Source: Chlorokybus atmophyticus (taxonomy: Eukaryota; Streptophyta; Chlorokybophyceae; Chlorokybales; Chlorokybaceae). From it: DNA of 64,000 nt. Under the pieces are notes generated by a model. It was not told the DNA's origin and did not search any database. It was given only the letters and a program-made list of their open reading frames with translations. Positions 11,033 through 24,088 of the stretch are shown piece after piece. Position 1 is the stretch's first letter; the number at the start of each line of letters is the position of its first letter. The position numbers and the translations under genes were made by a program. The DNA is taken from NCBI GenBank assembly GCA_009103225.1, contig RHPI01003603.1, positions 47,915 through 111,914 of the forward strand. Direction: 5' to 3'.

Positions 11033-14000
11033 TCAACCAACCTGTGTTGCAGCATCCCCGACAAACCCCCATTGCACGCTTACACAAGACGACCGCGAGT
11101 CAAATTGCGCCCGCACTTTCACACGAGTGACAATGTCGTTCTTCCCTCCCTCTCGATCTCGACCGTTCTCCCCAACCTCATTGACCGACTTCACACACAT
11201 GGGTGTTGTTGCCAACTTCACTGCTTGCAACCATGGGGAAGGTGCGTTTTCTGTGCAAAAACTAGTTTCAATGAACATGAACAATAGGTAGTCACATGTG
11301 TAGGGCCACATAGCAATCGGGTACCTGCAAGGGGTCCCATCGAGACTACATGTTTAGTGGTTGGGTCCAGGGAGTAGTCCAACCACAACACCAGTGCATG
11401 GCAGCAGCCTGAGATCCGGAACGGCACCTGTGAAATACAACCAATGAGCTTCTCGAGGCTTGGGTGTTCTAATCGATACTAGTTGTGTGCGTTGTCAATG
11501 CATGCACAGCCTTGTACAACTTGCATACCTCCATCGTCCCTTCCGCATCATGCACAGGCCCAGACACGTGCAATTGCAACAGATCAAACCTGTCCGTCAA
11601 CTCCTGCAGCAAAGACAAGAGTGATGACCAGCAGCAAAGCACCCTGTGGCTTCTACATTAATCCATCTTTCACCAAGTGCACACCTTATAGCCCGGGCCG
11701 CACTGCCAAGTCTGCCTTGCCAGATATGGCTCATCTCCCGCACTGATCAGCAATGAATCATCAGTTGATGTCAATGGCTCATAATCTGGTGTCGGTTGGG
11801 TGCCTAAAGCCCCGAGCACACGGTTTGCAATCGAGAGGTCAAAGCCTTGCACGCAAGCAAGCGGCGATCGCGTGCGCCAGAAGGCCTGTCGGGTAGTTGA
11901 TTAAGTAGTTAGTGCTTAACCGAGTGACTTAGTGCTTCAAAAGTACACTGCAAAGGTGAGCGAATCAGATACTGAGTGAGTTTTGGGTTAGCCAACAGAG
12001 GGCTCACCGGCATAGATACAGCAACACCACGTAATGTGGCCGTATATGGGGCAACGACTGGTTTTGCATCTCCAGTCATGGACATAAGTGACTGCAACGC
12101 TGATCTTTGGTACCTGTGATGACAACATCAAATCCCAACATTAACCTGGTTACAAAAGAATGGAACGCACCACATCGCACCACAACACCACATGCTGCAA
12201 GCTCATGAAACTGCTTACCAGAACTGCAGATGATGCCAAGGCAAACCGCCTTCAGCAGCAAGGCAGTATGGCTCCGATAATACAGCCAGTTTTGACATAG
12301 GTTTTCCTTCAAAAACTTGGACCAACTTTGACACAGACTGTACAACCTGCACAGAGCTACTAACATGGTCTCGGCCTGCGGATGCCGCCTCCAGCCCCAA
12401 CCTCAACTGGTGCACTTGTGTTGACAAAGCCACCACATGGCACCGGTCACGTGTTACAGACATTGCCGCCACCGTTGCTGGACAAATCAGACCATCTCCC
12501 AGGCAGATGACACTGTCTATGACGTCTTCCGCTTGGAACTGGAAGCAAGCATACAATTAGCAGAATCAGTGCAGCGCAGCAAACACACACACAAACAGGA
12601 TTGTGTGAGAGTGTGAACATGCGAGCACACACGTGCATGCTCACACTCGGACACTCAATCTTGCGCAAGCCTCCTGTCACTTACCAAATCTCCAATCAAG
12701 CTCGTGTAAGCCTCCTGCCAGCTTCCAACATTCATCTCAGCAATGCGCTGCGGCGAGTTCCACCCGTGAACTCTACACTCTAAGTGTCGATCCACCATCG
12801 CTGCCACACGATCACTGTCTCCCATTCCAAACCTTATGTCAACATTGTTGTGATATGCCCACACCCGTGCTCGGAGCCCTTTGGCCAGGTGGATGAATCG
12901 GCCGCTCGCCAATGAAGGCAAGAGCTGCACACACTGCTTCCAGTGATCTATCCACTCATGGTGATCACGGAAAGCATAGGACAGCGATGTAGATGAGGCT
13001 GATGTTGATACGTAACTTGGAGCTGTTGTGTAGATGACTGTTCCGGCTTTGTCAAGCTGCAGCTCAAACCTGAGCACATGTAATGATTCATGTCAGCCAG
13101 TGAGTCAACCAGTGATTCATTCGATCTATCTACCTCATAGCTTCATAGTAGGAAGGCTCATTTGCTCACGCACCAGTATATGACAGCGTGTGCAAAGCCG
13201 TCTTCAATTACATCCACGCCAATATTGACTGTACGGCCGTCCTCCAAATCGAGCACGCCCTCAGCGAAGTTAACATGTAAGACTGCAAATGGTGCCGTCA
13301 ACTGCACCATCACTACCATCACAATTCAGAGCAATGCTATCAGCCTCAACATCATGCATGCCATGCACACCTGGCGGATGTCTTGCAGTCCATCAACATG
13401 CATCTCGAATGGTCTTGACGTTGTTGCATAATGGTCGCTGTGGCATGCATGACTCGCAAGATAGCCACTCTCCACCACCTGTTGAAGATTGTGCATGGGT
13501 GTGTGAGCGCATGTGAATGCAGTTGCGTATGCATGTGCGTGTCCATAGCAATCATTTGCCAAGCGACAGCAGCATACGTTACTGCTGGCATGCGCGCACG
13601 CTCAACCGCGTGTATGCACGGGTGTGTGAGTAGGTGTCTCAGGTGCGTGATGTGCTTGTAATAGCAGAGGACATGCAAGTGCCATACAGAGCACTGGTGC
13701 AGTTTGCATGCGTGTGAGCACATGTATGCAAGTGCCATACAGAGATGTGCATCCTGCGTGCGTGTAGCAGTAGTACAGTACCACACGTATACCATATAGT
13801 GCAGTCAAACCTGGGCATAGATTGTCGCTGCATGTGGAATCACATTGGCACCCTGCCTCAGGAGCTCGGCTCGTGCATGGGCCACACTTGCAATGACACC
13901 TTCACCAAGGAGGAAGCTATCAAAGATCTCCATCACCTATTGGAACGTCAAATTCCTCACTTGTGATGAGTACTAGCATATGGTTGCGTTGCTGATGGTA

Positions 14001-15084
14001 AACCTACCAATGCGTCTGCTTTATGTGATGTGGTCTGCTCTGTCGACCGTGCAGGGACAATGCCTATGTCACGGCCAATAACAAATCCGTTATTGCTTAC
14101 TATCCGCCTCGCCAGCGCGGCCATGGGCTTCAAGAGTTCATATGCCACCACACTGGGCTGGGAAGTGGTTGACAGCAGTGGGGAGGGTGTTATAGGCGTT
14201 GTTGAGGAGAGGACTCTTCTGGCTGCCAGCATTGCCAAAAGACCCGTTCCCGTGCTGTAGTGCAGATACCAACGTGCGCACATCGTTTGCGGTCAGTACA
14301 GTAAACAAGATAATGACACAATGTTGCATGCAGATGGGATATTGGCTTACCCAATATCAATGACATGGTCACCAGGTTGAATGTCAAGAGCAATGGCTTG
14401 CGCATAAGCTTCGTTGCGAATGTCATCATGTAACCTGCAGTTGATGAACCATAAGCATACCATCCACGCACTGAGACAGCTACATGTGAGCTGCTCACAT
14501 GCACGCACATGTCAAGGTATGCAGGGTTGCTGGCGATAAGGCTTTCGAGGCCAGTAGCATAGCTGTCGTCGGCCATTTTGTCATCGATGCCGTCATCGCC
14601 ACCCACTTCATCAATTGGGACCCATTCGGGGAGGCCAGTTATTAAGTTTAGGCGCTGTAGAAGCAGGCGAGGAGGGCCCTGTCACCATGGATGGGATGTA
14701 AGCCCTTGGGTTAGCTACCTTGGTTCCTCTTATGTCGCAGTTCAGACATATGCAACCAACCAGGCTTGTTGAAGGCAGAGGCACTCAGCAGCACTGTGCA
14801 TGTCAACGGCATGATGCGCATGCACACGATGCGCAAATCACCTGCAGCCCAACACGACAGTGCACATCTGTGTTTTGCTGCAAGTGACATGAAATGCATG
14901 ATGTGGAGTTCAACGGGTATACACACTGTACCTTTGCCAGGACGTTGTCCTCCGCCTCCTCGACCAGCGCCGCTATCTCCCCGCCTGATGGCGGTGGTGA
15001 GATAGACAATGATGATGGCTGTTGAGTCTCTCTTGAAAGAGATTGTCGGGCTGCTTGCATGCTGCCCTTTATCACCTGGCACAA
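11033..15084 (-). CDS. PRMT7: Protein arginine N-methyltransferase 7
   Basis: S-adenosylmethionine-dependent enzyme that monomethylates arginine in proteins. About 13 exons were traced on the minus strand by matching the family in order. Well-defined ones are 15084-14932, 14678-14509, 14434-14351 and 14254-14008. The SAM motif I, VIDIGTGTGLLAML, spans a splice junction. The double-E loop (EIFDSFLLGEG) is in the exon at about 13936-13812. The first module ends near DHWKQCVQLLP (exon 13075-12690). The degenerate second module carries EPYCLAAEGGLPWHHLQFW (about 12225-12290), ALVLWLDYSL (11400) and the end at 11033. Two tandem methyltransferase modules define PRMT7. Some internal exon ends are approximate, and the start is uncertain: residues 1-51 (15084-14932) are predicted from phase only. 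Confidence 0.9.
13673..13744. repeat. 19-bp direct repeat spaced 53 bp in a PRMT7 intron
   Basis: ATGCAAGTGCCATACAGAG occurs at 13673-13691 and again at 13726-13744, as part of a partly duplicated TGCA-rich intron segment. Confidence 0.8.
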
Positions 15085-16161
15085 GTAAACCGTACACTAT
15101 CTCGGAGATGGCAGAGACTGCAATGTATGCGACACTCATGTGGTATAAGCATCATGCAGAATCAACCAGGAGAGGTGCGGCGTGCATTGCCTGAAGCTGT
15201 GCGTGACCCACCAAAACTACAGCATGAGCATGAGTGAGTACATTCACCACCAATGCTCGCACAACTGGTGTCACTACATAGCCTCGACGCTGAACTAGCA
15301 GTGCTTAGTTCAATCTGAAGCCAAGAAACGAGTGCAGCATGCACTCGAAGAGCTGAGAAAGGAAAAGCAACAGCAAGCGCACAAAGCCATGCACCTGCTG
15401 CTGCTCTCGCTGCATAAGCGATTGAAACAACACACACACTGACAGACGAATGCAAAGCGTTGACTACTGCGGCTTGCAACAGCCAGTCAGCACTGAACAC
15501 AAGGCGTGCGAAACGTCCAGCGTGCACAAGCATGCATGTGTATGAGCTTGCAATGTGCTCGAGGCTCAGCTAACATTAATGGCGAACCCAGCCTCAACTT
15601 CATAAGACACCGTAACAACCACTCGCTGCATGCACACACGAGCCTTAGCCAGCAATGCATGCTATCGCCAACTGCATTCGCTCACCAACACAAAGACGCT
15701 GCCGCTCACCAGCTCGCATGCTCAAGCGCCCGCTTCAGGCAGCCCGCTGTTGCGCCTCTCCAGCAATGCACTCACAACGTCATTCCCACATCCTCACGAA
15801 CACCGCCGCCTCCGCCGCCCACAACTGCTTTGCGGTTGACACCAGCAACAACAGGGACTATATTGCAAACGGCCACACCAGCAGTGCCATGGTGAGCTCG
15901 GAGCAGTAAGTGCGGCGTGGGCAGCGGCGGCGATGTCGGTGTAGATAGCGTTGGCGTTGCCTTCAGCGCCGCAGCATCTTGCGCTCGAAGCTGAGCTCAG
16001 CTGCAAGGCCAAAGACAAGCCAGGCTAAAATTGAGGTGAAACGTGAAAGCTGCAGCTGAGTGCTGCATGCTGCTGCGGAGGAGGCAGGCGGCGGCGGGGG
16101 TGAGAGTGTTGGGGCTGGGGAGGGGCTAGTTGCAGGGGTTGGTGTAGACTGGTTGGAAGGC
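15085..16161. other. Divergent upstream region between PRMT7 and the kelch gene
   Basis: This 1.1-kb segment holds the start regions of two divergently transcribed genes. A minus-strand open frame at 15533-15162 (123 codons) could be an extra 5' exon of PRMT7 but has no recognisable sequence. A G-rich purine block at 16080-16140 lies just before the kelch start codon. Confidence 0.45.
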
Positions 16162-19100
16162 ATGGGTAAGAAGGGAGGTAAGGCGAAGAAGCCCGGGAAA
16201 GGTCGGGAGAAGACGGAAAAGAAGACCGCCAAGAAGGAGGAGAAGCGAGCGAGGAAGGAGGATCTCAAAACCAAAGGCGATGAGGATGACATAGATGCTA
16301 TCCTGGTAACAGCTGGCCTACTGCGAGGATGTACTTCAATTACTTCACTATCAAATCACTTGTCATGCAGCAAGAGAGTGTTCGCAATTGCATGCTTACT
16401 TCACGTCATCATCTGCGTGCATTGTGCTGCTTGGCAAGCATGTCACGTTCGCAAGACAGCTGAATTCAAACTGTGAGCAATTCAAGACGTACAGGCTTAT
16501 TCTACGTGTTGTGACAATGCATAACAGTCTGCTGAGTGCACAGCCATGCAATCAAATAATCTGCCTTGGATTGCAAAACAAGAAGAAAACTGCGCAAATG
16601 CTGACCAGTGCACAACGCACACAGGCGAGCATCAAGAAGAAGGAGGCGGAACGCGTTGCTGTTGACATTGAAGACAATGTGCCTGCACCCTCCCCGCGCT
16701 GTAACGCAACAGTAAGAGAAAGCCTGCATGAGATATGTATTGTCGGTACTGGTCATTCACGTTGCGTGTGAAACAGTTGACAGTGAACCCCATCAAGGAC
16801 ACAGAACTTGTGCTGTATGGCGGGGAATACTACAACGGTGACAAGGTACACGCTTGTTGTCAACGATTGGGATGTGCATGAATAAGATTTGAACAAGCAA
16901 GATGTGTTGACAAACTTTAACACTCTTGTGGTGCTTACAGACGTATGTGTATGGCGACCTGTATGTGTATAGTATAGACAAAGGCACATGGAGAAAGGTA
17001 TACACAAAGTTATCACACTACCGTCTCATTTTGGTTTTCTTATGGTGCGCTCATCTTCGTTCGCATATGTGTGATGGCAGGTGTCAAGTCCCAGTAGCCC
17101 GCCGCCACGCAGCGGTCACCAAGCTGCTGCATGGAAGAGTTACCTCTTCATCTTTGGAGGGGAGTTCACGTCCCCAAATCAGGAACGTTTCCACCATTAC
17201 AAGGTTGTGCACGCACGCACTCACATTCATTCACGCATGCGTGCGCGCACGCATGCGCACAGACAATGTCTGGAGCATACTGACGAGAGTTGCTGCAGGA
17301 CTTGTGGAGGTTGGATCTGAACACCTGGGCATGGGAAGAGCTCTCGCTTAAGAACGGGCCAACACCGCGCTCGGGCCATCGGATGGCTTTGTACAAACAT
17401 CAACTTTTCTGCTTTGGAGGCTTTTATGATGCGATGCGCGAGGCAAGTGTAGGGTGTACTCTTTTCTGCGCGAAGGGGAGCGAACTCTGTAGAGACAACC
17501 GCAATGTCTGTGCAGGTACGGTACTTCAACGACTTGTTTGTCCTCAACTTGGAGGACATGAAGTGGACCAAAGTTGAAAAGAAGCTCGGCGCGATATCGC
17601 CTTCACCACGCAGCGCTACGCAGCTGTTCACATGTGGGGACACGGTCGGTTAGCGTTTGTAGTTTACTCGTGTCGCCACAACCTGCTTACCGTTAAGAAC
17701 ATAACCACACCGGAACCTTTGTGCTGTCAGCTTTACCTCTATGGCGGCTACTACAAGGACAGCGCAGTGCAGGCGAGCAGCGCAAAAGGCACCAATAGCA
17801 AGAACGCATCTGAAGCAAGCGACAAGGGAGTTGTGTACAGTGATGCTTGGAGTCTTGACCCGCGCACGCTGGAGTGGGACAAGGTGCGTTTTGTGTTGCA
17901 ATGCACATTCCATGCAGAGCAATCATGTCATGTAATTGTAGCTATTGACTGATTGGTCGACAGGTCAAACGCTTGGGGTCTCCTCCTGGTCCTCGTGCGG
18001 GCTTTACCATTGCAGGTGTGACAGCCACATTGTCTTCAGCAGCACATGCTCACCCAATTGCGTAGTTGGTGACAATGTTGCTTGCAGTGCACAAAACCAG
18101 AGCGATCCTCTTCGGGGGTGTGGTTGATGTTGACACGGGGGAGGACATCGAGTCTGTGTTCCAGAATGAGATGTTTGCGTTCCAGGCTGATAATCGCAGA
18201 TGGTGAGCTCACTGGTCATCAACATCGACGTCATGTCCTTGTGGCCCATGCAAATCTATGCACCTATGCAGGTATCCATTTGCTCTGAGAAAGCAGAAGA
18301 CAAAAACTCCTGCAGTTAAAGCTATCCCCATGAAGAAGCCAAACAAGCCTGTCTCAGATGATGATGACAACAAAGAGGACAGCGATGTCGAAGTTGCCGG
18401 GGATAGGATGGATATTGCGGATGCTGAAGTTGATGACGGTGCGGCGCAGTTGCAAGCATTCAGGTCCTGTCATAACTGGTTGCATCGCTGATTGGCTAGT
18501 CTACTTGCTTGCAGACGTTGAAGTTGCTGCAAGCATGCAGAGTCAATCGCTGGTCGAGAACACCAATGCCCCACAAACTGCAGCTCTGCCCGCCGACAAT
18601 GTGGTAGAGCGTTGTGGTATCGTTGGTGCTGGCATGTTGTTGGCATACAAGTTGTTTTCCAAGCGACAATTACACCAAGAAAGGAGACGCAATGCTGTTG
18701 TCGTTTGCAGGTTGCACCCTGCGGCCGCATGAATGCAAATGTGGTAGTAACAGGCAACAACCTGTACTTGTATGGTGGCATCATGGAGATAGGATCACGT
18801 GAAGTGACACTCGACGACATGTGGCGATTGGACTTGAACAAGCTGGACGCTTGGCAGTGCATCAACTCTGTATGTGTGTTGTGCACAAGTCTAGCTGCTT
18901 GAACCGCTTTACAAGCATGACACAGAACTACAACTACATGGTCTTCATGCAGGCAAGTGAGCGCACAGACTGGGTAGAAAGTGAAGAGGAAGATGAGGAC
19001 GAGGACGAGGACGATGACGAGGAGGACGATGATGACGAGGAGGACGAGGACGAGGAGGACGAGGAGGATGAGGATGAAGCAGATGGTAAGGAGGATAAGG

Positions 19101-19882
19101 ACGCAAGAGTAGATCATCACGACGGCAATGAGGTAGATATATCAAAGATTTGCAAGTTTCACTTGCCTGCAACAGGATGCATGTTTTCACACCACTCTTG
19201 GACAGGCTGCACGCATGGCAGTTGAGAATGATGCAGAGGCCAGCGGGAGTGAGGGAGAAGGCGAAGCCAATGCACAAACTAAAGCCTCAGCTGCACGCGC
19301 ACGAGGCGCAGCAGCACGTCGCAAAGGCATCAGGCAAGAAACTTCACTCACGACTGTCTACTAGCATGCTTCTAGCAGCACTCGAGTGCTTGTTTGTGTC
19401 ATTGCGCAGAGAGAAGCTAGAGAAGCTGCGCGCTGAGCTGGGCCTCGGAGATGTGTCGCGCACTCCACAAGCCGGCGAGACTTTGCGAGAGTTCTTCGTG
19501 CGCACAAGTCAACATTGGCAGGTTTGACAAGATTGGTTGACATCACAATGAACACGTGGTATGCCACACCAAGCCCTAGCACATAAGCAAGCCTCACATG
19601 GTTGTTGCATGGCAACGCTGTCGTGCTTGATGCTGTCAATCACAGCAAGAGGTCTGCTGAGTATGCTTTTCGCAGCTGCAAGCGTATGAGATCACCTCGC
19701 ACACGGGCAAGGCGCTGCGGCGCGACGGTTTTGAGCTGGCAGAGGCTCGATACCTAGAGCTGCGGCCTATACTGGACGAGGTTGAGAGGCTGGAGAAGGA
19801 GCAGGAGGAGGAAGAGAAGGAGGCAGAGAAGAGGCGGCATGAGCCAGGTAGCAAGGACAGCAAACGCAAAGGGCGCAGGTAG
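16162..19882 (+). CDS. KLHDC4: Kelch-domain protein, KLHDC4-like
   Basis: About 17 exons. Firm ones are 16162-16305, 16625-16711, 16777-16845, 16941-16997, 17081-17203, 17299-17442, 17516-17644, 17731-17883, 17964-18015, 18088-18202, 18515-18603, 18711-18869, 18953-19132, 19206-19333, 19410-19521 and 19676-19882. The exon starting at 18272 ends at 18438 or 18468. The N-terminus is Lys-rich (MGKKGGKAKK). Six kelch blades follow with LYGGEYYNG, FIFGGEF, FCFGGF, YLYGGYY, ILFGGV and YLYGGI motifs. Next come WVESEEE and a long Glu/Asp tract, then a C-terminal domain (LREFFVRTSQHWQ...ALRRDGFELAEARY) typical of plant and fungal members (DUF4110). Two introns use GC donors (17443, 19334). The cellular role of this family is not settled; a beta-propeller scaffold is likely. 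Confidence 0.93.
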
Positions 19883-20607
19883 CTTATGTGTCATAGCACC
19901 AGACAGTAATCAAGGGAATGCCATGTTGATCATCTTGTGTACTTCATTGATGGTGTGAAGGCATTCGATGCGTGTGCTTGCACTGCTTGCTTGCTCTCAA
20001 AATGCATGTAGCTGTTGATGCTGCGAGTATGACCTAACGTTAAAACACATGTGGGGTAGGCATACGAAGTATACTAATCTTGCCGCATCTCCTTCCATAC
20101 TTATGCACTGCTTTTCTGTTGATTACCCAACCACCTTACGTTTATTTGATGTTGACGAACACTAACAGTTGGCAAGGCAAGGCGTCAATGGCAGCCAAAA
20201 ACAATGGTTAAGGTTTGGTAGAACACAAGTCCGCACAACTTGTGCACAACATGCCCCAAGGTGTTCCAAGGCTGTCAACCAGGTATACTAGCTATGGTAC
20301 ACCATGACAACGACAATATCGATAACGACGACGACACCCTTGTGCTGCGTTATGTAGCACAGTTGACATGTGGGGCAGCATCTCAGGGAGCGCACACGAC
20401 ATGATGTGACAGCCTTGACGTAACAGCGGGTTTTCGTGCTGGACTGTGCAAGTAGTTGCATGCATGCGTAATTACAATCACGTCACTACCTCTGTTGCAG
20501 AAGCCACGCCACCAGCAGAGGCGATGACGAAGCCAAGCCGCCCCTGTTGCGCAATTTCAGCCCAAATACACAGCCAGTGTGCTACAGCTGTTCTGTAACA
20601 GGCGGCG
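19883..20607. other. Intergenic region
   Basis: Non-coding space between the kelch gene and the F-box gene, which run in the same direction. No ORF or repeat stands out. Confidence 0.6.
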
Positions 20608-22558
20608 ATGAAGGGCGGCTACTGGAGTCAACTGAACGCCGACATTCTAGAGTTGGTGCTGGAGCGTGCAGGATGGCGAGACGCTGTGGCCGCGTCTCAA
20701 GTCTGCCGGTAAGTCCAGCAGCAACAGCACACAGTGAGTTGCCGAGCTGCCACAGCGGCTGAGCAAGGGTGAGAGCGTGTGAGACTACTCGTCTGCTGTA
20801 TGCAGAGTTGGTTGCATGTACATCCCTGCTGTGAGCGTTGCATGTGAATCAGATATCAGTTGCTCAGCTTGATCGGTGATGTGACTGCTGGCTGGAATGG
20901 TAGAGATGCAGTGTGATGGATTTGTGTCATACGCATGCACACACAACTGTCTGAGTCGGTATGGTTGGCTTGCTTCATCACCCAAGAACCAAGTGGGTTG
21001 TGCATAAGAACCAAATGTGTTTGCCTTTTCAGCTCGTTTGTGTGCTGTTCTATACAATGACTGCTGCCAAGCTACACATCGCTCACAGTATGCATTGCGA
21101 GATTGCATGAGCTTAGTACTGTTCCAAAGTTCTGTACTGGCAAGATGTTCAGTCAGCTGCAGGCCATGACTTTTATTCGCTTTTGGTGTGCAAAGCTCAC
21201 AACACTGCGTGCATCAGCAAACGAAATGACATGCCAATTTCTGTGCCAGGCACTGGAACACAGCATCCAAGCATGACAACCTCTGGCGGAAATACTGTGA
21301 GAGAGAATATCCCATTTACACCAAGCGACAGCAACAAAGCCCTAGCTGGCTCGCTGATTGGCGCACGGTCTTCCTTGCTGCGCATTCATTGTCTGGTGAC
21401 ATTGTGCAGCAGCGCAGACATCACCCAACAAAAAAATGTACTTTATATCCACGCAAATTGAAAGCAATACTGGACGTGTGCTTCTGTGGCGCTGACCGCG
21501 TAGTGTCGGCCCGCCTTGGTCGGGGTGGCGTGTGGGAGCTGCATGTGTGTGTGTGTGTGTGGAACCTATTGGATGACAGCTGTGGAACCTATTGGATGAC
21601 AGCTGTTCAAGCATTCCGTGTGGGTTGTTACCCAATAGAGAGGTCTTGGGACGACGAGAAGAGTCACGGATCCCCTACGCCATGACCCGCCTGTACTGGA
21701 ACGGGCAGCTGCTGTTTGTGGCTGTGGACCTTACCTACTTTAGATTGCAGCTTCCTGATAGCCATGCCAACTACCGCTTGGAGGTGTGGGACATCGAGCG
21801 CGCTTCACGTTTAAGGAGTGTCACTACAACGGAGTTGGTGCTGGCTGTCTATGGCAAACAAACACCGTGGTGTGCTGGAAAGGGAGGAGACTCCGGCTGT
21901 GGAGGACACATTTGGACCAGTACAAGGTGTTGCCAGCGCACTTTGTAAAAAAGTTGGTGACTACCCCCTCAAGCCATCTATCGGGCTGAATGCAGCTGAT
22001 GAGAATGAGGTGGGCACACTTTACGAAGACGGTGTAATAGTTTTCAACACCGCCACCGATGACTGCGTTCATGAAGTGGATTATACTGATGCGATGCATC
22101 GTCATGGCGTCAGTGACCACTTGGTGCTGCTCCCCACAGCTTTGGCTGGGATCAATTGCATACCAAGTGATGACTCTCGGTGGCACCCTCCCAGCAAGTT
22201 TCATCTATGGTCCGAGACTGGCGTGAATAGTGTAACTTGCACTCACGAACTTGAGGCCTATGGCGCTCAAGCTGTTTGCAGAACCAGTGGACACATGTTG
22301 TTGTGTTGTTTTGGCGGAGAGAATGCGGCCGATGATGAGGATGAGCGGTTGGCAAAGACATGGCTGCTGTGCAATGGCGCTACAGCCAAAGTGCGTTGGT
22401 TGAGCCGTACGAAGGATGGTGGTGTTGTTAGGTCCACTTGGCTCCAACTAAACGCTCCAGAGACGGAAACTGTCGTATGCAAGTTTGCTATATATGCCAA
22501 CCGCGTGTGCTTTCACAGCGTGAACGGCGGAAGTCTTGAAGTTATAGATGTAGTGTGA
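20608..22558 (+). CDS. F-box protein with apparent frame breaks
   Basis: F-box proteins usually link substrates to SCF ubiquitin ligases. Exon 1 (20608-20708) encodes LNADILELVLERAGWRDAVA, an F-box core. Exon 2 starts at 21250 in matching phase (CRHWNTASKHDNLWRKYCE, then DWRTVF), the usual Trp/Arg continuation, and probably ends at a GT-rich donor near 21546. A third region runs from about 21628 to the stop at 22558 and looks like a propeller-type C-terminal domain (TRLYWNGQLLF, GTLYEDGVIVF). Its frame changes twice: at the T-run 21810-21812 and at the A-run 21947-21952. One extra base at each point would restore a single frame. This may be assembly error or a decaying gene. The substrate is unknown. 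Confidence 0.7.
21558..21603. repeat. Tandem duplication of a 23-bp unit
   Basis: Two exact adjacent copies of a unit beginning TGTGGAACCTATTGG, preceded by a short GT run. They lie in the probable second intron of the F-box gene; 23 bp would shift the frame if this were exonic. Confidence 0.9.
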
Positions 22559-24088
22559 TGAAGGCGTACATGTGTAAAATATATATGCGATGCAAGGAGT
22601 GTGACATGGGACTGGTGCTTGTGTAGTGCTAGTTAGGTGGCGTGATGATGAATAGTCCGTCGGCGAGAGAAAGCTCTTTAATACATAAATACGCATGCTT
22701 GTTTATGTATCGTTATTTATTTATTTATTTTGCACATGGGTGGGCAATCGATGAGTTTGTGCAAACGCAATACGTGCGCTTGTGCGACATTGGCACTGGC
22801 TCCCCAACCATTGATCTATGTGTGACACAGACTGACGCACAACCGTTTGTGTGCATATACTGCACCTTGAATGCTGCCTGCCTTGCTCAGCTGCTAGCAG
22901 ATGGCGCGTGTTCAGCTATATGCTTCTCTGTGACAAGATTCATCAATCGGGCCACATATACACTCAGTCTTAGACACTTCACTTGACAGCCGTTTTTGTT
23001 CAATGTCAAAGCCGGGCCTCGCACTGGCATGCTCAAGTAGAGCGTGCAAGAAACAATATACGCCAGATGCCTTGACAGCTGCTGCTTGTAACGTCATTGA
23101 TTATACCAACAACGCGTCAGGACCACATGTAATCAGAGCACTGCTAGCTTGTAAAAGGGTACATGGGTGTTCTAACGGCACTCGTTGCTGCACTAGCACG
23201 CCACCATCGGTCACACAACCACGGTCACACTGCTCACCCTTTCACAAGTACTACACGCTGTCGTGGTAAGGTTGGGCTGGCAAGCAAGCAGCTGCGCTTG
23301 GCTGCTGGTTGCATGCTTTTGCTATGCTGTGCTGTGCTGTGATAAGACATGCAGTAGCTGGTGGCGTCGAGAGTTGGCCTGCCGGGAAAGGTCAGGCTGC
23401 AAGGGCTACCTGGCTGGCTCGTTGTGTTGGGTGCGTTGCCTGTGTGAAACAAGATCTAAGGCACAACTAGCGGCATGCACAAGGTGTATCGCACCCAACA
23501 GTGCAAGTCACATGCATAGCACACGTGCGTCGCAGACACCAGCCAGTATATACACCACCCGGCTAAGTAGTCACACCAAGCTGTACACTACCTAGCCTAC
23601 TACTCCTACGGCCCACACCCCGTGCACCACACATGCATGACTCATACCCTATGCATGCATGTTCGCCAGCATCATCCGTAAGCTGTCCTAGGCACGAGTG
23701 TGTGCTTTCTGGCAGCCTGCAAGCTTCTGTTCCGCCCACAGCTGCATGTCTAACAGGGCTTGGGCTAGTAGTGAAGGTAGGTAGCCTATCGTAGGTAGTA
23801 GGTGGACAGCCCGGTGGTTAATGTAATTGCTGTCTGCGTGTTTGACACTATGTATGTTGCTTGCCCGTTACACACCATGCATGCTGGCACAGCAGCATAC
23901 CCCATGTGTGTCCACTTTGACACTGTCAAGCACACCTTGCAGGAAACTTCTACGTGCCTCTGTACGCCAACCCGAAATCATATTTGTGCTGATACAGTTC
24001 AAGGGCTCTGGAGAGACATTTCCCTCTCCTTTCCCAACACACGCTGTGAGATTCATGAGACAGCAGGGCAACGTGCCCCTCACAAACA
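22559..24088. other. Intergenic region between convergent genes
   Basis: This 1.5-kb region lies between the F-box gene and the zinc-finger gene. A TGTAA site, the usual poly(A) signal in many green algae, lies about 11 bp after the F-box stop. Open frames here show no protein-like pattern. Confidence 0.5.

Noticed and set aside
18945-19277. His/Pro/Arg-rich antisense ORF
   Set aside because: Antisense of the kelch gene's Glu/Asp tract.
22912-23600. Possible small gene between the F-box and zinc-finger genes
   Set aside because: Short overlapping frames on both strands, no domain, no convincing splice pattern.
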